Of a stretch of DNA of 49,906 bases, positions 24,144 through 33,101 are shown one piece after another. This DNA comes from a bacterium (GTDB lineage Bacteria > Pseudomonadota > Gammaproteobacteria > Burkholderiales > Burkholderiaceae_C), in contig JAVBXK010000109.1 in the NCBI GenBank assembly GCA_030824555.1, forward strand, positions 1 to 49,906, read 5' to 3'. Every line of letters begins with the position of its first letter. Positions within the stretch are counted from its first letter, which is position 1. The notes beneath the pieces were generated by a model. The model was given only the letters and a program-made list of their open reading frames with translations, was not told the DNA's origin and made no database searches. Both the position numbers and the translations under genes were made by a program.

Positions 24144-24509
24144 TCAGCCCCGACTGTCGTCGAAGCAGGGAGCCAGCGCCCGCACTTCCACCGTGCACCA
24201 CTGCGCCGCCGGACAGGCGTGGGCCCAGGCAATGGCCTGTTCGCGGGTCACGTTTTGCAGCAGGAAAAAGCCGCCGACCATTTCCTTGGCTTCGGCAAAC
24301 GGACCGTCCACGGCCAGGGTTTTGCCCTGGGCCTGCGAGACGCGCACCGCCGAATCGAGTGACGCCAGCGACTCCACCGCCTTGAGCTGGCCCGCCGCCG
24401 CCAGCTGTTCACCGAAAGCGACCATGGCCGCGTAGGCGGCGCGTCCCTCGGCTTCGGTGCGGGTGGCGCGCTGGCCAACGGGTTCGTGGATCAGGAGCAT
24501 GTAGGACAT
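24144..24509 (-). CDS. YCII-related (DGPF) protein, copy 2
   Basis: A 121-residue YCII-fold protein, MSYMLLIHEPVGQRATRTEA at the start and the signature LAVDGPFAEAKEMVGGFFLL (about 65-84). It is the first gene of the ECF42 operon and is separated by 51 bp from the divergent sigma gene at 24561. That 51-bp gap is therefore a two-way promoter region in which the ECF42 factor and the other sigma factor could influence each other (inference). No recognisable -35/-10 pair is clear in it. Confidence 0.85.
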   Translation of the reverse strand: MSYMLLIHEPVGQRATRTEAEGRAAYAAMVAFGEQLAAAGQLKAVESLASLDSAVRVSQAQGKTLAVDGPFAEAKEMVGGFFLLQNVTREQAIAWAHACPAAQWCTVEVRALAPCFDDSRG

Positions 24510-24560
24510 GGGGGCAAACCGGCGACCGGCCCGTGGCAACGACAGAAGCACAATGGTGCC

Positions 24561-25139
24561 ATGACCACAGACCTGCATCAGCAACTGCAAACGCATCGCC
24601 CCATGCTGCTGAAATTTGCGATGCGCCAGTTGCGCAACCCTGCCTGGGCAGAAGACGCGGTGTCTGAAACCCTCTTGGCCGCGCTGGCCAAGCCCACGGC
24701 GTTCGAACAACGCTCGCAGTTGCGCACATGGCTGGTGGGCATCCTGAAACACAAGGTGCTGGACCAGATGAGGCTCAACAGCCGCGAGGCCTGCCACGTC
24801 GGCACCGACCCCGACGAGCTGGCCGACCCGCTTGACGACCTGCCCCTGAACGACCGAGGCCACTTTGCCAGCCTGCCCGCCGACTGGGGCAACCCCGAGC
24901 GCGAGCTGTCTCAACGTCAGTTCATCGAGATACTGGAGCTGTGCACCGACAAGCTGCCTGCCGCCCAGGGCCGCGCCTTCATGATGCGCGAGTGGCTGGA
25001 GCTGTCAGCAGAAGAAATTTGCAAGGAATTGGACGTGAGCGCGACCAACCTGTATGTGCTGCTGCACCGCGCCCGGCTGCGGCTGCGCGCATGCCTGGAG
25101 CTGAACTGGTTTGGCCACCGCACCGCACCCACGAACTGA
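24561..25139 (+). CDS. Sigma-70 family (ECF-like) RNA polymerase sigma factor
   Basis: A 192-residue sigma factor. Region 2 is visible as LLKFAMRQLRNPAWAEDAVS and RTWLVGILKHKVLDQMR, and region 4 as EWLELSAEEICKELDVSATN followed by LYVLLHRARLRLRACLE. It resembles the group of short RpoE-like factors in which the next gene encodes a zinc-finger anti-sigma. I used ATG 24561 because it fits the family start; an upstream ATG at 24486 overlaps the divergent gene. The zf-HC2 gene follows 9 bp downstream. What stress it responds to is not visible. Confidence 0.85.
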   Translation: MTTDLHQQLQTHRPMLLKFAMRQLRNPAWAEDAVSETLLAALAKPTAFEQRSQLRTWLVGILKHKVLDQMRLNSREACHVGTDPDELADPLDDLPLNDRGHFASLPADWGNPERELSQRQFIEILELCTDKLPAAQGRAFMMREWLELSAEEICKELDVSATNLYVLLHRARLRLRACLELNWFGHRTAPTN

Positions 25140-25148
25140 AAGCACGCC

Positions 25149-25367
25149 ATGGAATGGACTGCCATACCCTGCAAAAAAGCCGCCGAACTGATGGTGGCAC
25201 GTGAAGACCGCCAGCTGGAACTGGGCGAACGCGGCGTGCTGACGTTTCACCTGGCCCTGTGCAAGGCCTGTTCACGCTTTGAACACCAGATGCTGACCAT
25301 GCGCCAGGCCATGGACAGCTGGCGCCACTACACAGACACCACTCAAGATTCCCCCCCGCCCACCTGA
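25149..25367 (+). CDS. Small zf-HC2 protein, candidate anti-sigma factor
   Basis: A 72-residue protein with Cys at position 8 and the motif HLALCKACSRF (His-x3-Cys-x2-Cys), the zinc-binding signature of ZAS-type anti-sigma factors. It has no transmembrane segment, so it would act as a soluble, possibly redox-sensitive, anti-sigma for the sigma factor encoded 9 bp upstream. The size and partner order are usual for this pair. The C-terminus (DTTQDSPPPT) is low complexity. Confidence 0.75.
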   Translation: MEWTAIPCKKAAELMVAREDRQLELGERGVLTFHLALCKACSRFEHQMLTMRQAMDSWRHYTDTTQDSPPPT

Positions 25368-25461
25368 GGCCGCACAACCGTGTCGCAACGGTGTCAAAAA
25401 CGGCAGGCAAGCTGCGTCGGCCACCGTTCGGGCTTGGCATGCCCTCACTCCTTGCGACACC

Positions 25462-26829
25462 ATGCAACTCACAACCCGTCACACCTCCCCCGTCACCCTG
25501 GCAGTTAGCCTGATCCTGGGTGCCGCCACCAGCGTGGCACAGGCCCAAACCGAATTCCCCGCCACACTGGCAGGCCACGCCGTGCTGCCCGCCCGCACGT
25601 TCATCGCACCGCCCAAAAACGCCCCTGCTGACCTGCATGTCAGCGGCAAGTTCACCACCGGCAAGCGCGTGGACGCGGTGGGCACCGTCGAAGGCCTGTC
25701 GGGTGGCCGCCCCACCGGTGTGAGCCTGCCGTTCAAAGGCCAGCCGCTGCAAGGGCATTCAGGCATCAAGCACATGGCGGATGGCAGCTACTGGGTACTG
25801 ACCGACAACGGTGCGGGCAGCAAAGCCAACTCGCCTGACTTCATGCTGTACCTCAACCACTACAAGCTGGATTTCGCCAGCGGCAAGGTCAAGCACCTGG
25901 GCAGCGTGTTCCTGAGCGACCCTGACAAGAAAGTGCCGTTTCGCATTGCCAACGAGGGCACCCAAGAGCGTTACCTGACCGGCTCTGATTTCGACCTGGA
26001 AGGTTTCCAGTTCGCAGGTGGCTCGATCTGGATCGGCGAAGAGTTCGGCCCCTTCCTCATCAAGGCAGACATGAAGGGTCGCGTGCAAGCCGTGTTTGAA
26101 ACGCAGGCAGACGGCAAAGTGGTGCGCTCGCCCGACCACCCCGGCGTGACCATGCCCGGCACACCGGGTGGCGTGGTGGACTTCCAGGTACGCCGCTCCA
26201 AGGGTTTTGAAGGCATGGCCTCATCCCCCGACGGCAAAAAGCTCTACCCCTTGCTCGAAGGTGCGCTGTGGGACACGCAGGCCAAAGCACTGGAAACGGT
26301 GGATGGCAAGCAATACCTGCGCGTGCTGGAGTTTGACGTGGCCACCGAACAGTGGACTGGCCGCCATTGGAAATACGTGCTGGAAGCCAACCACCACGCC
26401 ATTGGCGACTTCAACATGATCGATGCCACCACCGGCCTCATCATCGAACGCGACAACGGCGAAGGCACGGCCGACAAGGCTTGCCCCGAAGGCCAGAAGC
26501 GCACCGACTGCTTCCACGACCAAGCCAAGTTCAAGCGCGTGTACAAGGTGGAGCTGACCGATGCCAACGCGGGCGGCGCAGTGCGCAAGGTGGGCTACAT
26601 CGACCTCATGGCCATCCAGGACCCCAAAGGCCTGGCCCGCAAGCCGCTGAACAACGGCGTGCTGACGTTCCCGTTTTTCACGATTGAAAACGTTGACGTG
26701 GTCGATGCCCGCCACATCGTCGTGGGCAACGACAACAACCTGCCCTACTCCAGCAGCCGCGAGCCCAACCAGGCCGACGACAACGAGTTCATCCTGCTGG
26801 ACGTGGCGGACCTGCTGAAGGCGCGCTGA
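25462..26829 (+). CDS. Secreted phytase-like (esterase-like) beta-propeller protein
   Basis: A 455-residue protein with an N-terminal signal peptide (hydrophobic VTLAVSLILGAATSVAQAQ, cleavage probably after AQA near residue 29). It has the phytase-like domain pattern: GLSGGRPTG near 79, SGIKHMADGSYWVLTDNGAG near 96, DFDLEGFQFAGGSIWIGEEFGPFL near 175, KGFEGMASSPDGKKLYPLLEG, and NVDVVDARHIVVGNDNNLPYS near the end. Family members are periplasmic or extracellular propellers often annotated as esterase-like phytases; real activity is seldom tested. It is monocistronic, 94 bp downstream of the anti-sigma gene, and converges with mnmA. Confidence 0.82.
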   Translation: MQLTTRHTSPVTLAVSLILGAATSVAQAQTEFPATLAGHAVLPARTFIAPPKNAPADLHVSGKFTTGKRVDAVGTVEGLSGGRPTGVSLPFKGQPLQGHSGIKHMADGSYWVLTDNGAGSKANSPDFMLYLNHYKLDFASGKVKHLGSVFLSDPDKKVPFRIANEGTQERYLTGSDFDLEGFQFAGGSIWIGEEFGPFLIKADMKGRVQAVFETQADGKVVRSPDHPGVTMPGTPGGVVDFQVRRSKGFEGMASSPDGKKLYPLLEGALWDTQAKALETVDGKQYLRVLEFDVATEQWTGRHWKYVLEANHHAIGDFNMIDATTGLIIERDNGEGTADKACPEGQKRTDCFHDQAKFKRVYKVELTDANAGGAVRKVGYIDLMAIQDPKGLARKPLNNGVLTFPFFTIENVDVVDARHIVVGNDNNLPYSSSREPNQADDNEFILLDVADLLKAR

Positions 26830-26839
26830 GCGCCGCTGA

Positions 26840-26874
26840 TGGGTATTGTTTTAATAGCTTAAAAACAATACCCA
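26840..26874. terminator. Inverted repeat between phytase-like gene and mnmA (probable terminator)
   Basis: A perfect 13-bp inverted repeat, TGGGTATTGTTTT (26840-26852) and its complement (26862-26874), with a 9-base loop. It lies just after the stop codon of the phytase-like gene and ahead of the convergent mnmA end. The T/A tracts are inside the stem, so it could act in either direction. Confidence 0.6.
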
Positions 26875-26880
26875 GAAAGC

Positions 26881-26910
26881 GTAAAAGCCTGATTTTTTAT
26901 AAATTCAGGC
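26881..26910 (-). terminator. Possible intrinsic terminator at the mnmA stop codon
   Basis: On the minus strand GCCTGA (26910-26905, including the mnmA TGA) pairs with TCAGGC (26892-26887) and is followed by TTTT. The stem is only 6 bp with a long A/T loop, so it is weak. Confidence 0.4.
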
Positions 26911-28191
26911 AATCACCCCACCGCCCAGGCACACGTCACCGTCGTACAGCACGGCTGACTGGCCGGGGGTGACGGCCCACTGCGGTTCGTCAAACGTCAG
27001 TGCCACGGCACCGGGGTCACCCGGCTCGGTCAGCGAACCCGGTTGCGGTGCCGCCGTCAGCCAGCATGGCGCATCGGTCTGGCGGTAACGGGTCTTGGCG
27101 CTCAGCCGCCGGGCAGGCCCGGTGGGAGGCACCACGGCCATGCCCGGTGCCGCAGTGGGCAGTGGCAAGGCTCCCACGTCGGCCAACACAGGTGGGCAGC
27201 CGGCGGCCCAGCTCATGTCTTGCGCCACCAACCGGCTGCTCAGCAGCCAGGGGTGGTCGTGCCCTTGCACCACCCACAGGGTGTTGGTTTTCAGGTCTTT
27301 GCGGGCCACGAACCAGGGTGCGTGGTCGCCACCACCCCGCTGCGCGCCTTTTTCCTTGATGCCGCCAATGCCCAGGCCTTGCCGCTGCCCCAGCGTGTAG
27401 AAGCTCAGGCCCACGTGTTTGCCAATGGTCTGTCCCCGGTCGTTTTTGATGGGGCCGGGCTCGTGGGCAATGTAGCGGTTCAGGAAGTCGCGAAACGGCC
27501 GCTCGCCGATGAAGCAGATACCGGTGCTGTCCTTCTTTTTGGCGTTGGGCAGGCCAATTTCTGCGGCAATGCGGCGCACCTCGGTCTTGTGCAACTCGCC
27601 TACCGGGAACAGGGTGCTGGCCAGCTGGGCCTGCGTGAGCCGGTGCAAAAAGTAGCTCTGGTCTTTGGACGGGTCCAGCCCTTTGAGCAGCTCGAATCGG
27701 CCATCGCCCAGCCGGGCGGTTTCGACGGGCAGCAGGCGCAGACGGTCAGCACTGGAGCCGACAGCCGTTGGGGTGGGCGAGTCATCGGCGGCCACACAGC
27801 GCACACGGGCGTAGTGGCCGGTGGCAATTTTGTCGGCACCCAGCCGCATGGCATGGTCCAGGAAGGCCTTGAACTTGATTTCGGCGTTGCACAGGATGTC
27901 GGGGTTGGGTGTGCGGCCAGCCTGGTACTCGCGCAGGAACTCGGCAAACACGCGGTCTTTGTACTCGGCCGCGAAGTTGACGTGCTCGATGTCGATGCCG
28001 ATCACGTCGGCCACGCTGGCGGCATCCAGCCAGTCCTGGCGGCTGGAGCAGTATTCGCTGTCGTCGTCATCTTCCCAATTCTTCATGAAGATGCCGATGA
28101 CCTGGTGCCCTTGCTGCTTGAGCAAGTGAGCGCTGACGGCGGAATCGACCCCGCCGCTGAGGCCGACCACGATGGTTTGTTTGGAAGTCAT
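26905..28191 (-). CDS. mnmA: tRNA-specific 2-thiouridylase MnmA
   Basis: A 428-residue enzyme that thiolates U34 of tRNA-Lys, -Glu and -Gln. The PP-loop [15 protein letters not shown] (about 9-23) binds ATP. The two catalytic cysteines are in [12 protein letters not shown] and [16 protein letters not shown] 28191 matches the family start. It is longer than usual (about 360-380): extra residues lie after GHYARVR (a linker rich in Ser, Thr and Pro) and in the C-terminal beta-barrel region. It is the last gene on the strand after NUDIX, TauE and GGDEF genes. A NUDIX hydrolase next to mnmA is common in betaproteobacteria. Confidence 0.95.
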   Translation of the reverse strand: MTSKQTIVVGLSGGVDSAVSAHLLKQQGHQVIGIFMKNWEDDDDSEYCSSRQDWLDAASVADVIGIDIEHVNFAAEYKDRVFAEFLREYQAGRTPNPDILCNAEIKFKAFLDHAMRLGADKIATGHYARVRCVAADDSPTPTAVGSSADRLRLLPVETARLGDGRFELLKGLDPSKDQSYFLHRLTQAQLASTLFPVGELHKTEVRRIAAEIGLPNAKKKDSTGICFIGERPFRDFLNRYIAHEPGPIKNDRGQTIGKHVGLSFYTLGQRQGLGIGGIKEKGAQRGGGDHAPWFVARKDLKTNTLWVVQGHDHPWLLSSRLVAQDMSWAAGCPPVLADVGALPLPTAAPGMAVVPPTGPARRLSAKTRYRQTDAPCWLTAAPQPGSLTEPGDPGAVALTFDEPQWAVTPGQSAVLYDGDVCLGGGVIA

Positions 28192-28228
28192 GGCCCGGAT
28201 TATCCCGGTGCCACACACCCTGCGTGCA

Positions 28229-29866
28229 TCAGGCGCTGGCGGGCACGTTGTCAGGTGCGGCCCACACCACTTGCCCCTTGCCCGCCTGTTTGGCGCTGTA
28301 CATCGCGGTGTCAGCGGCGGACAGCAGGGTGTCGGGTGGTGTGTCGCCGTGGCCCATGGCGATGCCCACCGATGCGCCCAACCTGCATGTGAGCCCTTTG
28401 ACGTGAAACGGCTGGGCAAACGTGCCCAGGCACTTTTCCGCCACGTGCTGGACACCGGCACGGTCGCCCGCAGGCAGGTCGCTGAGCAAAATGACGAATT
28501 CGTCGCCACCGATCCGGGCCACGGTATCGGCATGACGGATGGCGCTGGTCAGCCGCTGGGCCACCTGTTGCAACGCCTCGTCGCCACAGGCGTGTCCGTG
28601 TGCGTCGTTGATGGGCTTGAACCCGTCCAGGTCGATGAACAGGACCGCCACCTCGGTGCCGTTGCGGTGCGCCCGCGCCAGCGCACGCGTCAGCACGTCA
28701 GCCAGCAAGGTGCGGTTGGGCAGGCCGGTGAGCGTGTCGTGGTGGGCCATGTTGCTGAGCGCCGTCTGCGTTTCCAACAGCTTGTCAAGCAGGCGGTTGA
28801 AGGCTGCGGTCAGGTGTCCCACCTCGTCGTTGCGCACCACGGGCAGGTGCGCCAGGGGCAGCTCGTCGCGGGTCATTCTGTCGGCGTGGTCAGCCGCGTT
28901 GACCAAAGGCTTGAACACATGGCGCAAACTCACCACAAGTATCAGCACCATGACCAACAGAATCCAGCCAGAGTTGCCCACCGTTCGGCGCTGCTGATTG
29001 TCCAAGGGTGACAGCACTTCATCAGTGGGTTGGCGGGCCACCACAAACCACCCGCTGCTGGGCACCGAAGCGGTGGCCGCCTGCTCCTCCACCCCTGCGC
29101 CGTTGACATCCACCGCCACGCCTCTGGCGCCTTTCATGGCAGCGTCGTGCTGCGCATGCTGCCCCGCAGGGGGCGTGGGCATCAGCGTCATGCTGCGGTG
29201 GGAGGCGGCCAGAAACAAGCCGTCTTGCGGCGACACCAGGATCAAGCCGCCAGCCTGGCCCACACGTGTGCCTTGCAGCGCGCCGATGAAGCCCTTGGCA
29301 TCGAGCGCCACCAGGCCCACCAGCACGCCAACCGCCTGGGCATCTGCAGACTTCACCGCAGCAGCCATGGGCAACACCGCACGCGCATCTGTCCCGGTGG
29401 CAGCGGGGCGCCCGATGGCAAAGCCCCCTTGCTGCGCCTGCTGAACGTGGGGGCCTGCCAGCAACACGGCGTGGCGTGCGGGCAGACCGGGTACGGACGA
29501 TGCCAACACCTGTCCGGCAGAATCGAGCAGCACCAGCCCCTCTGAAAAAACGGGGTTCAACGCTTGAAAATCTGCCAATTGCTTGGCCAGTGTGGCCAAC
29601 GGCTGGCCGGGCTGCACCGCGTGACCCGGCAGCCACCCTGCCATGCGTTGCAAGGCATCGCGGCGAAGTTCGAGGTTGCTGTCGATGTGTGCAGCCACGA
29701 ACTCAGACAGCGCCAGCAACTGTTTGCCGTTCTGATCCAGCATGTCCTGCCCCATGTAGCGGGACAGCACCAGCATGCGCCCCGCCGTGCCAACGGCCAG
29801 CAGCAACATGCCCACCAAGATGATGCGGACCACCAGGCTGCGGGCATGGTGGCGCAGACTGTTCAT
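28229..29866 (-). CDS. Membrane diguanylate cyclase with periplasmic sensor (Cache-HAMP-GGDEF)
   Basis: A 545-residue protein. A first transmembrane helix (about 12-35) is followed by a periplasmic double-Cache-like sensor, a second helix (about 310-330, [14 protein letters not shown]), a HAMP linker ([20 protein letters not shown]), and a C-terminal GGDEF domain starting [12 protein letters not shown]. The active-site motif is intact ([16 protein letters not shown]), so it should make cyclic di-GMP. There is no clear RxxD inhibitory site. ATG 29866 lies just before the first helix; ATG 29893 is an alternative. It is separated from tauE by 77 bp and from mnmA by 37 bp. Confidence 0.9.
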   Translation of the reverse strand: MNSLRHHARSLVVRIILVGMLLLAVGTAGRMLVLSRYMGQDMLDQNGKQLLALSEFVAAHIDSNLELRRDALQRMAGWLPGHAVQPGQPLATLAKQLADFQALNPVFSEGLVLLDSAGQVLASSVPGLPARHAVLLAGPHVQQAQQGGFAIGRPAATGTDARAVLPMAAAVKSADAQAVGVLVGLVALDAKGFIGALQGTRVGQAGGLILVSPQDGLFLAASHRSMTLMPTPPAGQHAQHDAAMKGARGVAVDVNGAGVEEQAATASVPSSGWFVVARQPTDEVLSPLDNQQRRTVGNSGWILLVMVLILVVSLRHVFKPLVNAADHADRMTRDELPLAHLPVVRNDEVGHLTAAFNRLLDKLLETQTALSNMAHHDTLTGLPNRTLLADVLTRALARAHRNGTEVAVLFIDLDGFKPINDAHGHACGDEALQQVAQRLTSAIRHADTVARIGGDEFVILLSDLPAGDRAGVQHVAEKCLGTFAQPFHVKGLTCRLGASVGIAMGHGDTPPDTLLSAADTAMYSAKQAGKGQVVWAAPDNVPASA

Positions 29867-29943
29867 GCAAAAGGGTCGTAAGTTGTCATGCATCACTGTA
29901 ACCAAACTGCTCGCTTGTGCGGTGAACAGGCCCCTTTCAATGG

Positions 29944-30753
29944 CTACGTCCGTTGAAAGAACACCACGCTCATGGTCACCCCGGTGACGATCACCAGCAC
30001 ACGCACCCAGCTGGCTGGCAGCCGTTTGGCCAGGCGCGCACCCGCCACGCCGCCCAAGGTGGCACACGCCATCATCAGCACCGCCTGTGGCCAGACGATG
30101 ACACCCGCCAGCGCAAACGCCACCACCGACAAGATGGACAGCACAAATGAATTGAAGTTTTTCAGGGCGTTGGCCGTGTGAATGCGCCCCTCGCCCGTCA
30201 GCGTGTACAGCGCCATCAGCAAAATGCCCAGGCCGCCGTTGAAATAGCCGCCGTACACCGACACCAGCAGCAAGCCGGGCATGCGCCAGCGCGCCAGGGC
30301 CGTGGCCCCTTCCGCACCACCTGCCTCGCCGCCCGCACCGCGCCGCCCCAGCCCGGCGATGCGCGGCCCCAGGGCAAACAGCACGGTGGCAAACAGCAGC
30401 AACCACGGGATCAACCCTGAAAATACCTTGGCAGGCGTCACCAGCAACAACAGCGCACCCAGCACACCGCCTGCCGATGCCAGCAGCGCTTCGCGCCGCA
30501 ACAGGTGCGGGTCGAGCGCCTGCAACTCTGCCCTGAAGCCCCACATGCTGCCCAGATAGCCGGGGCTGACCGCCAGCGCGCTGGTGGCATTGGCTGCAAT
30601 GGGCGGCACACCGGTGAACACCAGCGCTGGCAGCGTCAGGAAGCTGCCCCCACCCGCGATGGCGTTCAACACACCCGCACCGAAAGCGGCCAGCGCCAGC
30701 AAGGCCCAGGCGCCAGGCCCGCCGACAGAAGCCAGCACATCCATCCCCGTCAT
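29944..30753 (-). CDS. TauE/SafE-family membrane permease
   Basis: A 269-residue inner-membrane protein with about eight hydrophobic segments. Both family repeats are visible: GAGVLNAIAGGGSFLTLPAL near the N-terminus, and GGYFNGGLGILLMA near the middle. Members move sulfonates, sulfite or related anions; the substrate here is unknown. ATG 30753 overlaps the NUDIX stop (ATGA), so the two are co-translated; MDVLAS at 30744 is an alternative start. Confidence 0.85.
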   Translation of the reverse strand: MTGMDVLASVGGPGAWALLALAAFGAGVLNAIAGGGSFLTLPALVFTGVPPIAANATSALAVSPGYLGSMWGFRAELQALDPHLLRREALLASAGGVLGALLLLVTPAKVFSGLIPWLLLFATVLFALGPRIAGLGRRGAGGEAGGAEGATALARWRMPGLLLVSVYGGYFNGGLGILLMALYTLTGEGRIHTANALKNFNSFVLSILSVVAFALAGVIVWPQAVLMMACATLGGVAGARLAKRLPASWVRVLVIVTGVTMSVVFFQRT

Positions 30754-31247
30754 GCTGCTTTGGCCCCGGCGGACACAAAAACGGATGGATCGGTTCGCAC
30801 CACGTCCAGCGGAAAACGCTGGCCTGCCAGATGGTCTTCCATGCAACGCAGCACCAGCGGGCTGCGGTGGCGCGCCACGCTGGCGCGGATGTCATCGGGC
30901 GTCATCCACAGCGTGCGCACGATGCCCAGGTCAAGCGTGCGGCCCGGCACCACATCACCCAATTGGCCGGTATAGGCCAGGCGCAGGTAGGTCACGTCTT
31001 CGCCCGTGGCGGGACGCTGGAACCGCGACAGGTACACCCCCACCAGGCTGTCAGGGGTGAAGGTGTGCGTGGTTTCTTCCAATGTTTCGCGGGCCACACC
31101 CTGTTCGGGGCTCTCGCCTGGGTCAAGGTGACCCGCAGGGTTGTTCAGCCTGAGGCCTTCGGGCGTGTGCTCTTCAATCAGCAGGTATTGGCCATTGCGT
31201 TCGATCACCGCAGCCACGGTCACGGCAGGTTTCCAGCGTTGTGTCAT
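30750..31247 (-). CDS. NUDIX hydrolase (NudJ-like)
   Basis: A 165-residue pyrophosphohydrolase. The Nudix box is complete: GHLDPGESPEQGVARETLEE (about 39-58, with the REUxEE catalytic acids). The N-terminal WKPAVTVAAVIERNGQYLLI and the RLAYTGQL strand match the NudJ group, which hydrolyses thiamine pyrophosphate or nucleoside phosphates. ATG 31247 is the family-like start. It is the first gene of the NUDIX, tauE, GGDEF, mnmA gene train. Confidence 0.9.
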   Translation of the reverse strand: MTQRWKPAVTVAAVIERNGQYLLIEEHTPEGLRLNNPAGHLDPGESPEQGVARETLEETTHTFTPDSLVGVYLSRFQRPATGEDVTYLRLAYTGQLGDVVPGRTLDLGIVRTLWMTPDDIRASVARHRSPLVLRCMEDHLAGQRFPLDVVRTDPSVFVSAGAKAA

Positions 31248-31325
31248 GACGGCATGGTATCGGCTGTCCCGGTGTCGGCGGGGAGCGTCGGCAGGGGAAA
31301 CCACCAAGGCTCAAATATCAGCCGA

Positions 31326-31353
31326 TGCTAATATGTGTTTTCTCAATTTGAGA
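31326..31353 (+). promoter_or_regulatory. Possible pntA promoter element and palindrome
   Basis: An extended -10-like TGCTAATAT at 31326-31334 is followed by a perfect palindrome TCTCAA-T-TTGAGA at 31341-31353, which would fall at the transcript start. The 192 bp between the divergent NUDIX gene and pntA contain no gene. No good -35 is seen; the operator reading is tentative. Confidence 0.3.
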
Positions 31354-31439
31354 GGAACCTGTTTGTCGCCTGGACACCATTTCCGTTAAAGTCCGCCGAT
31401 TGTGTTCCACGCTCACCCCGATTGCCCGAGGAAATACCC

Positions 31440-33074
31440 ATGCAGCCAGTCGAAACAGGATCGAACGCCACGAGCACCATGGCTCGCACACCCCAGCGCA
31501 TCGGGGTTCCTCGTGAGTGTTTTCCTGGTGAAAAACGGGTGGCCACGGTGCCCGAAGTGGTGGCCAAACTCGTCAAGCTGGGCTTCAGCGTGGCGGTGGA
31601 GTCGGGCGCGGGCGATGGCGCCTCGTTCAGCGACGACACGTACCGAGCAGAAGGGGCTGTCATCGTGCCCAACGCTGCGGAGCTGTGGGCCACGTCGGAC
31701 ATCGTGTTCAAGGTGCGTCCTCCCAGTGCCGACGAAGTGGCGCTGGTTCGCCCGGGCATGACGCTGATCGGCTTCATCTGGCCCGCCCAGCACCCCGAGT
31801 TGATGGCACAGCTGGCCGCCGCCAAAGCCACGGTGTTGGCCATTGACGCGTTGCCCCGCACACTCAGCCGCGCACAGAAGATGGACGCGCTGACCTCCAT
31901 GGCCGGTGTCAGCGGCTACCGCGCGGTGGTGGAAGCCGCCAATGCATTCGGCCGCTTCTTCAACGGCCAGATCACGGCGGCAGGCAAGGTGCCGCCAGCC
32001 AAAGTGTTCATTGCCGGTGCCGGTGTGGCCGGTCTGGCCGCCATCGGCACGGCAGCCAGCCTGGGTGCCATCGTTCGCGCCAACGACACCCGCGCCGAAG
32101 TGGCCGACCAGGTGGTGTCGCTGGGCGGCGAGTTCGTGAAAGTGGACTTCGAGGAAGAAGGCTCGGGCGGCGGCGGCTATGCCAAAGTGATGAGCGAGGG
32201 CTTTCAAAAAGCGCAGCGCGAAATGTATGCCCAACAAGCGCGGGAGGTCGATATCATCATCACCACCGCACTGATCCCGGGCAAACCGGCACCCAAGCTG
32301 ATCACGGCCGAGATGGTGCAGTCGATGAAGCCAGGCAGCGTGATCGTGGACATGGCGGCCGAGCAAGGTGGCAACTGCGAATTGACCGAACCGGGCCAAG
32401 CCGTGGTGAAGCACGGCGTGACCATTGTGGGCTACACCGACCTGGCCTCGCGCCTGGCGCGCCAGTCGTCCACGCTGTATGGCACCAACCTGTTCCGCCT
32501 GAGCGAAGAACTGTGCAAGACCAAAGACGGTGTCATCAACGTCAACATGGAAGACGATGCCATCCGTGGCCTGACCGTCATCAAGGACGGCGACATCACC
32601 TGGCCTGCCCCACCGTTGAAACAAGCCGCGCCCCCTGCCGCCAAACCTGCGGCCGCACCGGTGGCCGAGAAAAAGGGCGGCCACGGGCACGGCAGCAGCG
32701 CGCCGCTGCCAGCCCAAACGCTGACCATCCTGTTTGCGGTGGCTGCGGTGGCGTTCTGGTTTGTGGGCACCTATGCGCCGGCAGCCTTCCTGGGCCACTT
32801 CACGGTGTTCGTGCTGGCGTGTTTCATTGGCAACATGGTGGTTTGGAACGTGACACCTGCGCTGCACACGCCGCTGATGAGCGTGACCAACGCCATCTCC
32901 AGCATCATCGCCATCGGCGCGCTGGTACAGATTGCTCCGCCTGAAGCGGGATTGAGCGGCAGGCCCGATGGCCTGATTTTCTGGCTGGCCTTTGCCGCCA
33001 CCGTGCTGACCGCCGTCAACATGTTCGGGGGCTTTGCCGTGACCCGCCGCATGCTGGCCATGTTCCGCAAGTAA
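31440..33074 (+). CDS. pntA: NAD(P) transhydrogenase, alpha subunit
   Basis: A 544-residue subunit of the proton-pumping transhydrogenase that exchanges hydride between NAD and NADP. The N-terminal domain I binds NAD(H): RIGVPRECFPGEKRVATVPE, then the Rossmann motif IAGAGVAGLAAIGTAASLGA (about 196-215) with RANDTRAEV. A Pro/Ala-rich linker (about 395-420, with a His/Gly patch KKGGHGHG) leads to four transmembrane helices that join the proton channel. ATG 31440 has GAGGAAA six bases upstream; MARTPQRIG at 31479 is an alternative. It is followed 27 bp later by pntB. Confidence 0.95.
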   Translation: MQPVETGSNATSTMARTPQRIGVPRECFPGEKRVATVPEVVAKLVKLGFSVAVESGAGDGASFSDDTYRAEGAVIVPNAAELWATSDIVFKVRPPSADEVALVRPGMTLIGFIWPAQHPELMAQLAAAKATVLAIDALPRTLSRAQKMDALTSMAGVSGYRAVVEAANAFGRFFNGQITAAGKVPPAKVFIAGAGVAGLAAIGTAASLGAIVRANDTRAEVADQVVSLGGEFVKVDFEEEGSGGGGYAKVMSEGFQKAQREMYAQQAREVDIIITTALIPGKPAPKLITAEMVQSMKPGSVIVDMAAEQGGNCELTEPGQAVVKHGVTIVGYTDLASRLARQSSTLYGTNLFRLSEELCKTKDGVINVNMEDDAIRGLTVIKDGDITWPAPPLKQAAPPAAKPAAAPVAEKKGGHGHGSSAPLPAQTLTILFAVAAVAFWFVGTYAPAAFLGHFTVFVLACFIGNMVVWNVTPALHTPLMSVTNAISSIIAIGALVQIAPPEAGLSGRPDGLIFWLAFAATVLTAVNMFGGFAVTRRMLAMFRK

Positions 33075-33101
33075 CCCAGCACAAGAAGAAGGAAGACGAA
33101 C

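Noticed and set aside
26840-26874. Insertion-sequence end or small mobile repeat
   Set aside because: Position immediately after a stop codon and a single perfect hairpin are better explained as a terminator.
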